Source of the DNA: Caryophanales bacterium
GTDB lineage: Bacteria; Bacillota_I; Bacilli_A; RFN20; JAISJY01
DNA: 5,382 nt
Assembly (NCBI GenBank): GCA_031261365.1
Contig: JAISJY010000186.1
Span: 1-5,382, forward strand
Direction: 5' to 3'
The notes below the pieces were generated by a model. It was not told the origin of the DNA. It saw only the letters and a program-made list of their open reading frames with translations, and made no database searches. Position numbers and translations under genes: made by a program. Numbering within the stretch: the stretch's first letter is position 1; every line of letters starts with the position of its first letter. Shown here piece by piece: positions 1 through 5,382 of this stretch.

Positions 1-1
1 A

Positions 2-967
2 GAAGCAGTTTTAGCTAATAATAATCCAGGCGATGGCTTTGGTGGTAATTCACCTTTTGGAGCAGAGTTTTATTTTAGAACAACTATTGGTGAGTTAGGT
101 AAATATAATAGATTAGATGGGATAGCTTTAGACAATGCTAAAAGTCATATTGAAATAAATGGTAAATTACAAAGTGAAGATTCTACTCTTCAAATAGTTA
201 GAAATATGGGTGGTGGCAGATATGAACTTCATACTAATGGAGGTTTACCTATTGGATCTGTTATTACAATAAAGACAGGTTTAGTTTTATTTGCTTATAC
301 AGGAACATTTACAGATGGTTCATTTGTTGTTAATGGTGATGGTTATTGGGACCCATTACAAGAAGTAAAAGCAGATATGTCTTTTGTTAAGTCAAGCGGT
401 AATGGTTATGTTGTCTTTGGTGGTCAATACCCTGCTTCTTTAACTATTGAGACTTCTTCAAGTGTGGTTGCAATAGATCAAGAGTTACAATTAACAACTG
501 TTGTTGGTCCAACAGGTACTTATGGACAAGCTTCATTTGTTTCTAGTGATAGTTCTGTTTTAGAAGTTACAACAAGTGGTAAGGTTACCGGTAAAGCTGA
601 AGGAACTGCAACTATTACAGCTTCTATTTTAGCTAGTGCTTATGGTGGTGGACCAAGTGTTACTTTAACTGATTCAATTGAAATAACAGTTACAGCAGCT
701 AAAGAGATTAAGCGTCTTCAATTAGTAGATGCTTATGTTCAATATAAAATGTTAAAAGGGACTGATGTTACTGATTTTGATCCTAATTTAAGATTAGCTA
801 AGTTTATTTATGTTGATGATACAAATTCTAGTACTTTTAATATTGAAGGAAATTATACAGTAGACGAGTTTTCTACGACCGGAGATTTAGGTGATCTTCC
901 TGTTGGTGTTCATGTTAGTGTTAATTCAGTTGTTTATGACACTATTATTATTGTTAATATTTATGAA
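2..967 (+). repeat. Protein module copy 1: unknown domain + Big2 + Big3-like
   Basis: This is the first copy of a three-domain unit within the surface protein. The unknown domain spans about 2-436 and may be incomplete at the left edge. It carries the pattern G-x-x-I-T-I-x-T-G (254-280), then TG, a DGS segment and G-D-G. The Big2 domain covers about 437-694, and the Big3-like domain about 704-967, ending in the strand TIIIVNIYE. The match to copy 2 is in domain order and motifs; at DNA level the copies are strongly diverged. Boundaries are approximate. Confidence 0.6.
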
Positions 968-2086
968 TATGTTGACCAAGTTATTGATGAAGTTGGAATA
1001 GTTGATTGGTATAATTATGCGACTTTCTTACAAGTTAAAAACACTTCAACAAATGTTGCTAACTTTACAAGTGGGAGTTTCTTAAATGAATTAAAGACTA
1101 AAATATCTTATGCAAGAGCAGATGGTACTCCGGTCACTGCAGGTATTAATAATAATGGTTTCTTACAATTAGGAAATAATATTGTTTTCTTCCCATTTGG
1201 TAATGGTAATTTGAATGTTGATAATTATAATGATTATTATTTAGCTGGTGATATTATAACAGTTGAAAGTGGAACACCTATGCAATTATGGACCGGTGCT
1301 GTTTATGATAATGGTTCTGATAATCATGCTATAGTTGAAGGAAGTGGTGAAGTTGTTGTTGAAGGTTATGTTCCAGAAACTGTTCAATTTAAATATGATG
1401 GTAATGTTTGGATTACCCATGTTGAATCTACAGGTATTGAAGTTGCTCATTCTACTATTGATTTAAGAGTAAATGAAACTAAAACTGCAGGTGTTAGTCG
1501 GGTTCCTGCTAATGCTACCGATGGTCAATTTACTTATGTTTCTGATGATGAAGAAATTGCAACTGTTAGTACAACAGGTGTTATTAGAGGAATTGGAGAA
1601 GGTACAACACATATTACTGCAACTTTAAACGGAACTAAGGTTGTTGATAATTCTGTTACTATTGAAGTTAATGTTACTGATTTTGCTGAAACTATTGAGT
1701 TTACAAGTGAAGCAAATATTAAAGTGGGAGCTAGTTTATCACTAAGTGGTATTACAGCAAATGCGGTCTTTGCTTCTGGGGCTACTGAAGCTATTACTGA
1801 TTGGGCTGGAGCTCAAATAGGGTCTTTTGATAACACGACTGTTGGGACTAAGAATGTTATTGTATCTTTAACTTATAAAGGTGAATTAATTTCTGGTCAA
1901 TTAAAGGTTAATGTTACTCAAGGAAATACACCTGATACAAGTAATCCAGATACAAGTACTCCTGGGACAAGTAATGGTCCGACTACTAGTGGTTGTAAAC
2001 AAGCAAGTAATGGTGGTGGTGCTGTTGGTTTAGTAGCAGTTTCACTTGTTGGTTTAACTTTATTCGTTTTAAAAAAGAAAGATTAA
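2..2086 (+). CDS. Large modular surface protein with Big2/Ig-like repeats and C-terminal Cys-plus-TM anchor (5' partial)
   Basis: The frame is open from base 2, so the gene starts off the left edge and 694 C-terminal residues are visible (numbered here from codon 2-4). The ATG at 206 is internal: coding-like sequence continues upstream, and no ribosome binding site or signal peptide is found there. Domains in order: a beta-rich domain I cannot name (about 1-145), a Big2-like Ig domain (146-231; SSDSSVLEVTTSGKVTG then EGTATITA), a Big3-like domain (235-322), a second copy of the unknown domain (330-475), a second Big2 (476-558; SDDEEIATVSTTGVIRG then EGTTHITA), a second Big3-like domain (562-639), a Pro/Thr/Ser linker (640-663), then Ser-Gly-Cys, a hydrophobic helix (671-690) and KKKD. 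Big2 domains are typical of extracellular adhesins and glycan-binding proteins. The protein is probably membrane- or envelope-anchored and faces outward. Its ligand is unknown. It lies 20 bases upstream of a rhamnosidase gene, which suggests co-transcription. Confidence 0.87.
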   Translation, partial: EAVLANNNPGDGFGGNSPFGAEFYFRTTIGELGKYNRLDGIALDNAKSHIEINGKLQSEDSTLQIVRNMGGGRYELHTNGGLPIGSVITIKTGLVLFAYTGTFTDGSFVVNGDGYWDPLQEVKADMSFVKSSGNGYVVFGGQYPASLTIETSSSVVAIDQELQLTTVVGPTGTYGQASFVSSDSSVLEVTTSGKVTGKAEGTATITASILASAYGGGPSVTLTDSIEITVTAAKEIKRLQLVDAYVQYKMLKGTDVTDFDPNLRLAKFIYVDDTNSSTFNIEGNYTVDEFSTTGDLGDLPVGVHVSVNSVVYDTIIIVNIYEYVDQVIDEVGIVDWYNYATFLQVKNTSTNVANFTSGSFLNELKTKISYARADGTPVTAGINNNGFLQLGNNIVFFPFGNGNLNVDNYNDYYLAGDIITVESGTPMQLWTGAVYDNGSDNHAIVEGSGEVVVEGYVPETVQFKYDGNVWITHVESTGIEVAHSTIDLRVNETKTAGVSRVPANATDGQFTYVSDDEEIATVSTTGVIRGIGEGTTHITATLNGTKVVDNSVTIEVNVTDFAETIEFTSEANIKVGASLSLSGITANAVFASGATEAITDWAGAQIGSFDNTTVGTKNVIVSLTYKGELISGQLKVNVTQGNTPDTSNPDTSTPGTSNGPTTSGCKQASNGGGAVGLVAVSLVGLTLFVLKKKD
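989..1918 (+). repeat. Protein module copy 2: unknown domain + Big2 + Big3-like
   Basis: This is the second copy of the same domain order. The unknown domain spans about 989-1429, with G-D-I-I-T-V-E-S-G near 1247-1273, then WTG, an NGS segment and G-S-G, closing with FKYDGNVW (about 1388-1411). The Big2 domain covers about 1427-1675, and the Big3-like domain about 1685-1918, with GSFDNTTVGTKNV typical of that fold. The assignment of the Big3-like part rests on its pattern of hydrophobic strands and the late 'G-x-F-D-x-x-x-V-G-x-x' turn, so it is less certain than the Big2 call. Confidence 0.6.
1931..1975 (+). repeat. 15-bp coding tandem repeat, three units, Pro-Asp-Thr-Ser-Asn linker
   Basis: Three adjacent 15-base units encode PDTSN, PDTST and PGTSN. 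The core 'acaagta' falls at the same phase in each unit. They form the Pro/Thr/Ser-rich spacer between the last Ig-like domain and the membrane tail, a common way to lift a surface protein away from the membrane. The unit count could vary between strains by slippage because each unit is in frame. Confidence 0.8.
1988..2083 (+). other. C-terminal sorting/anchor signal: Ser-Gly-Cys, hydrophobic helix, basic end
   Basis: The last 32 residues form a tripartite tail: SGC (1988-1996), a short polar GG-rich stretch, about 20 hydrophobic residues (GGGAVGLVAVSLVGLTLFVL, 2012-2071) and the basic end KKKD. No LPXTG motif is present. The cysteine is the only one in the 694 visible residues. Cys-containing C-terminal tails of this layout are known as protein-sorting signals in other groups (for example MYXO-CTERM and Synergist-CTERM families). 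Whether this one is cleaved or lipid-modified is inference; it may simply be a membrane anchor. Confidence 0.7.
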
Positions 2087-2093
2087 TTAAGTA

Positions 2094-2101
2094 AGAAAGG
2101 G
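2094..2101 (+). promoter_or_regulatory. Ribosome binding site for the first GH78 gene
   Basis: The sequence agaaaggg ends five bases before the ATG at 2107 and is a fair Shine-Dalgarno match. An in-frame TAA at 2092-2094 excludes any earlier start, so this site fixes the start codon. The whole gap from the upstream stop is only 20 bases and holds no terminator or recognisable promoter. Confidence 0.75.
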
Positions 2102-2106
2102 TTTAT

Positions 2107-4647
2107 ATGTTTAAAATTCTTGAATTAAGAGTTGAAAATCAAATTGAACCTATTAATATCATTGAGGAGTGCCCAAGGTTTTCTTGGGTCCTCCAAGGTG
2201 ATTCTAATAGTACTCAAAAAAGTTATCATATTTTAGTTTCAACAACTGCTGAACATTTGGGTGATTTATATAATTCTCAAATTGTAGAAAGTAAGAGAAA
2301 CTTTAATATTTCCTATGCTGGAAAAGCTTTAGATTCAAGACAAGTTTGTTTTATTAAATTAGAAGTAACTTCAAATAATAATGAGGTTGCAAGATATTTC
2401 TCAAAGTTTGAGATAGCTTTAAAAAAGCAAAGTGATTGGCATGGTCGTTTTATTGCAATGCCGGTTAATTATGCTGGAGGAACAATTTACTTTAGAAAAG
2501 AACTACAAATACCTAAAGATAAAGTTATTGAAAGAGCCAGAGTTTATTTATGTGGCATTGGTTATAGTGAACTTTATTTAAATGGTAAAAAAGTAGATGA
2601 GAATAAATACTTAAATCCTGGTCAAACAGATTATGACCAGACTTTACTATATGACTGTTATAAAATTGATGATTATTTAGTAAAGGAACATAATGTTATT
2701 GGAGTTGAAGTTGGTTATGGTTGGTTAGGTAATAGAATGATGTTATTACAAATGTATATTGATTTTACAGATGGGACTGTTTTTGAAGATTATTCCTTTA
2801 ATAATCAGTGGTGGACAACAGGTACTCCTGTTATTTATAATTCTGTTTTTGGTGGGGAAACTTATGATGCTAGAGAAGAAAAAAGATTTAATAATAAACC
2901 TTTAAATTGGTCTAAATATGAAACAGAGGCTTCTTGGGAAAAGAAATGGATGTATTTACCTATTTTAATTAAATCATTTCCCAAAGGAAAACTAGTTCCT
3001 CAAAAGATACCTCCTATTAGAATAAATAAAGAATATGAAGTTATTAAAAGCTATAAACATCCTCATAATATTACCACTTATGATATTGGACAAAATATTT
3101 CAGGGTGGGTTAAGATAGTTGTCAAAGGTCAAAGAGGAAGTAAAGTTATTATTAAGTATGCTGAAAGGTTAGATAAAAATAATTATGCTAATCAATTAAA
3201 CTTAAGAACAGCTTCTAGTACGGATACTTATATTTTAAAAGGTGGTTTAAAAGAAGTATGGCATCCCCGTTTTACTTATCACGGTTTTCAATATGTTGAT
3301 GTTATCTTAGAAGGAGATGTTACTTTATTAGAGATTAAAGGACAGCATGTTTACACGGCTAGTGAAGTTATTGGCTCTTTTGAAACAAATAATGAGATTA
3401 TTAATAAACTTCATAAAATGAGTGTGATAACGGAGCAAAATAATGAGCATTCTATTTTTACAGATTGTCCTCAAAGAGATGAAAGGTTTGGTTGGATTAA
3501 TGATTTAACTGCTAGAGCTTTTCAAACTGTTAATAATTTTAATATTGATTTACTTTTTGCTAAAGTTATTAATGATATTGTAGAAACACAAAATGAAAGT
3601 GGAGCTATAGCCGATACTGCACCTTTTCAAACAGCTGAAATACCTGCCGATTGTACTTGTGCTTCTTTTCTTTTGTTACCTTTAAAAAGTTATGTTCATT
3701 ATGGTAATGAAGAAATTGTTAGTAAGTATTATGCTAATTATAAAGCCTGGGTTGAATATTTATTGAGTAGGTCAACTAATTATATTATGGATTATTATTA
3801 CTATGGAGATTGGGTTACTACCCATATGTTACCTAATAATGAGAGTGATAATCATTATATTTCTACTATTATGTTGTATTGGCATTTATTAGCTATGCAA
3901 GAAATCGCGGTTTGTCTTAATAATGAAAGTGATATAAAGAAGTATGATGAACATTTAAGAAAAGCTAAACAAGCGATTAATGATAAATATTACAAAGAAG
4001 GTATCTATTCTAATGGAACTCAAACAGCTTTAGCAATGCCTTTGAATTTAGGTTTGGTTGCTCCAGAAAATTATCAAATTGTTTTAAATAATTTAGTTGA
4101 GGAAATTAAAAAGCAACATTATCATTTAACTTGTGGTAATCAAGGGTATAGACATGTTTTTGAAGTTTTAGCTAAAAATGGTTATGCTGAATTAGTGATT
4201 AAAGTTTTAACTAATAAAGAATATCCGGGCTGGGGTTATATGGTTGAACAAGGTGGGACAACAGTTTGGGAACGGTGGGAAGCAGAAATGACTTTAATTA
4301 TGCATTCTTTTGACCACTGCATGTTTGGGAGTTATGACCAAATCTTTTATGAATATTTAGGAGGATTTCATTTTAAAGGTTTAGGGATGGAAACTATTAT
4401 AATTGAACCTAAACTTACTTCTATTAGTAAAATTAAAGCAAGTATTAAAACAATTCATGGTTTATTATCTATTGATATTGCACAAAAAGAAAAAGAAATA
4501 TTCTATATAATTATGGTGCCTATTAGTAAGGAAGTAACTTTTATTTCAGAAACAGATATATTTGAAGTTGATGAAAAGAAAATTAAGACAAGGTCAGTTT
4601 TATTGAAATCAGGCAAACATATTATTAAAGCAGAGGTAAAATTATGA
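2107..4647 (+). CDS. Alpha-L-rhamnosidase, glycoside hydrolase family 78 (complete, cytoplasmic)
   Basis: This enzyme hydrolyses terminal alpha-L-rhamnose from glycosides or oligosaccharides by an inverting mechanism. The 846 residues show the usual GH78 order: an N-terminal Ig/FnIII-like domain (1-105, PRFSW at 23-27), a rhamnosidase N domain (about 130-300; LNPGQTDYD, GVEVGYGW), a beta-sandwich domain (about 310-420; YDIGQNISGW, PRFTYHGFQYV), a six-hairpin (alpha/alpha)6 catalytic barrel (about 425-755) and a C-terminal beta domain (756-846). The motif DCPQRDERFGWIND gives D453, R457, E459 (predicted general acid), W463 and D466; WERW gives E722 (predicted general base). The 263-residue spacing of the two Glu matches characterised members. 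There is no signal peptide, so it acts in the cytoplasm on imported substrate. The family call is very secure; the natural substrate (plant glycoside, pectin fragment or bacterial glycan) cannot be told. Its stop overlaps the next gene's start. Confidence 0.96.
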   Translation: MFKILELRVENQIEPINIIEECPRFSWVLQGDSNSTQKSYHILVSTTAEHLGDLYNSQIVESKRNFNISYAGKALDSRQVCFIKLEVTSNNNEVARYFSKFEIALKKQSDWHGRFIAMPVNYAGGTIYFRKELQIPKDKVIERARVYLCGIGYSELYLNGKKVDENKYLNPGQTDYDQTLLYDCYKIDDYLVKEHNVIGVEVGYGWLGNRMMLLQMYIDFTDGTVFEDYSFNNQWWTTGTPVIYNSVFGGETYDAREEKRFNNKPLNWSKYETEASWEKKWMYLPILIKSFPKGKLVPQKIPPIRINKEYEVIKSYKHPHNITTYDIGQNISGWVKIVVKGQRGSKVIIKYAERLDKNNYANQLNLRTASSTDTYILKGGLKEVWHPRFTYHGFQYVDVILEGDVTLLEIKGQHVYTASEVIGSFETNNEIINKLHKMSVITEQNNEHSIFTDCPQRDERFGWINDLTARAFQTVNNFNIDLLFAKVINDIVETQNESGAIADTAPFQTAEIPADCTCASFLLLPLKSYVHYGNEEIVSKYYANYKAWVEYLLSRSTNYIMDYYYYGDWVTTHMLPNNESDNHYISTIMLYWHLLAMQEIAVCLNNESDIKKYDEHLRKAKQAINDKYYKEGIYSNGTQTALAMPLNLGLVAPENYQIVLNNLVEEIKKQHYHLTCGNQGYRHVFEVLAKNGYAELVIKVLTNKEYPGWGYMVEQGGTTVWERWEAEMTLIMHSFDHCMFGSYDQIFYEYLGGFHFKGLGMETIIIEPKLTSISKIKASIKTIHGLLSIDIAQKEKEIFYIIMVPISKEVTFISETDIFEVDEKKIKTRSVLLKSGKHIIKAEVKL
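4632..4637 (+). promoter_or_regulatory. Ribosome binding site for the second GH78 gene, inside the first
   Basis: The sequence agaggt lies six bases before the ATG at 4644, within the last codons of the upstream rhamnosidase gene. Together with the ATGA start/stop overlap this is the usual arrangement for translational coupling, and it supports 4644 as the true start. Confidence 0.75.
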
Positions 4648-5381
4648 TTAAAGAAATTAGAGTTGAAAATCAATTAGAACCAATTAATATTATTGAAGAA
4701 AATCCTCGTTTCTCTTGGGTTTTAAGTGATGTTAAAAGACAAATATCTTATCAAGTTATTGTTTCTTCTTCTCTTAATAATGAAGGAGATTTATATAATT
4801 CAGGAGAGGTTATTAGTAATAAAAACTTTGATATTTATTATAGAGGGTCACCTTTAAAGTCTTTACAAGTTTGTTATTTAAAAGTAATAGTAAAAACTGA
4901 CAAAGGAATTGATGTAGCTTATTCAAAGTTTGAAATAGCTTTAAAAGAAGAAAAAGATTTCAAAGCCCAATGGATTTTCTTACCTGTTAATCATAGTGGA
5001 GGAACACAATATTTTAGAAAACAATTAGAAATGCCTGTTGGTAATATTAAAAGAGCTAGAGTCTTTTTAGTTGGTTTAGGTTATTCTGAATTATATATTA
5101 ATGGTCAAAAAGTTAATGAGAATTGTTATTTAAATCCGGGTCAAACAAGTTATAATGAAACAGTTTTATATGACTGTTATGATATTTTAAAATATTTAAA
5201 AGAAGAGAAAAATGTTTTAGGAGTTGAAGTGGGTTATGGTTGGTATGGAGCTAGAAAAATAAGAGCATATCTATACATTGAATATGAAGATGGAACTATT
5301 TATGAAGATGGGACCAGAGCAGGTTATGGTTGGTGGGTGGCTAAAACACCAACTATTTATAATAGTGTTTATGGAGGAGAA
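4644..5381 (+). CDS. Second alpha-L-rhamnosidase, GH78, paralogue of the upstream gene (3' partial)
   Basis: The frame stays open from the ATG at 4644 to the right edge, giving 246 residues that are missed if a stop codon is required. They cover the N-terminal Ig/FnIII-like domain (1-100, PRFSW at 21-25) and most of the rhamnosidase N domain (about 120-246; GYSELYING, LNPGQTSYNE, GVEVGYGW). They align end to end with the upstream enzyme: by hand count 48 of 69 residues match between residues 136-204 here and 142-210 there. The catalytic barrel lies off the window, so activity cannot be judged. No signal peptide is present, so it should be cytoplasmic. The ATGA overlap implies coupled expression with its neighbour. 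A tandem gene duplication followed by divergence, perhaps to a different rhamnoside linkage, is the likeliest origin. Confidence 0.93.
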   Translation, partial: MIKEIRVENQLEPINIIEENPRFSWVLSDVKRQISYQVIVSSSLNNEGDLYNSGEVISNKNFDIYYRGSPLKSLQVCYLKVIVKTDKGIDVAYSKFEIALKEEKDFKAQWIFLPVNHSGGTQYFRKQLEMPVGNIKRARVFLVGLGYSELYINGQKVNENCYLNPGQTSYNETVLYDCYDILKYLKEEKNVLGVEVGYGWYGARKIRAYLYIEYEDGTIYEDGTRAGYGWWVAKTPTIYNSVYGGE

Positions 5382-5382
5382 G

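Noticed and set aside
206..208. ATG at 206 as the start of the surface protein
   Set aside because: The same frame is open and coding-like back to base 2, no Shine-Dalgarno precedes it, and the residues after it are a beta-rich domain and not a signal peptide.
1919..2083. LPXTG sortase motif in the surface protein tail
   Set aside because: The linker has TPGTS and PDTS but no LPXTG or close variant before the hydrophobic helix.
2087..2106. Promoter or terminator between the surface protein and the first GH78
   Set aside because: Only 20 bases, filled by the ribosome binding site, with no hairpin and no -10/-35 pair.
2172..2188. Inverted repeat cccaag / cttggg with a 5-base loop, a possible terminator or attenuator
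   Set aside because: It lies inside the codons for the conserved PRFSWV motif of the GH78 gene, has no T-run after it, and is not kept in the paralogue, so it is most likely chance from codon choice.
1..5382. tRNA, rRNA, CRISPR array, insertion sequence or minus-strand gene
   Set aside because: The + strand is coding almost end to end in three convincing genes; no direct-repeat array, inverted terminal repeats, cloverleaf or convincing minus-strand frame was seen.

Overview
This window comes from an AT-rich (about one-third GC by eye), densely coding bacterial genome, and every gene reads on the + strand. The genetic code looks standard. Every tryptophan is TGG and a TGA stop ends the central gene, which argues against a TGA=Trp mycoplasma. 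The low GC, the A/T-ending codons, the Shine-Dalgarno-like sites and the style of the surface protein tail suggest a low-GC Bacillota. A host-associated Acholeplasmatales/Izemoplasma/RF39/Erysipelotrichia-like lineage is my best guess, but this is inferred from style and not from any marker gene.

Layout: (1) Positions 2-2086 hold the last 694 codons of a large exported, modular surface protein whose start and signal peptide lie off the left edge. It appears to contain two copies of a three-part unit, each an unrecognised beta-rich domain followed by a Big2-like Ig domain and a second Ig-like (Big3-like) domain. A short Pro/Asp/Thr/Ser linker follows, then a C-terminal tail of Ser-Gly-Cys, a hydrophobic helix and KKKD. 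(2) After a 20-base gap with a ribosome binding site, positions 2107-4647 encode a complete 846-residue cytoplasmic alpha-L-rhamnosidase of family GH78 with its catalytic motifs intact. (3) At 4644, overlapping the previous stop as ATGA, a second, paralogous GH78 gene begins and runs off the right edge after 246 codons.

The three genes look like one transcription unit: there is no terminator or room for a normal promoter between them, and the last two are probably translationally coupled. A plausible joint role is that the surface protein binds a host, plant or bacterial glycan or neighbouring cells, while imported rhamnose-containing oligosaccharides are trimmed inside the cell by two related rhamnosidases of differing specificity. 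The coupling of the surface protein to rhamnose use is inference. No RNA gene, mobile element, CRISPR array or regulator was found. The least explained parts are the duplicated unknown domain in the surface protein and its cysteine-containing tail.
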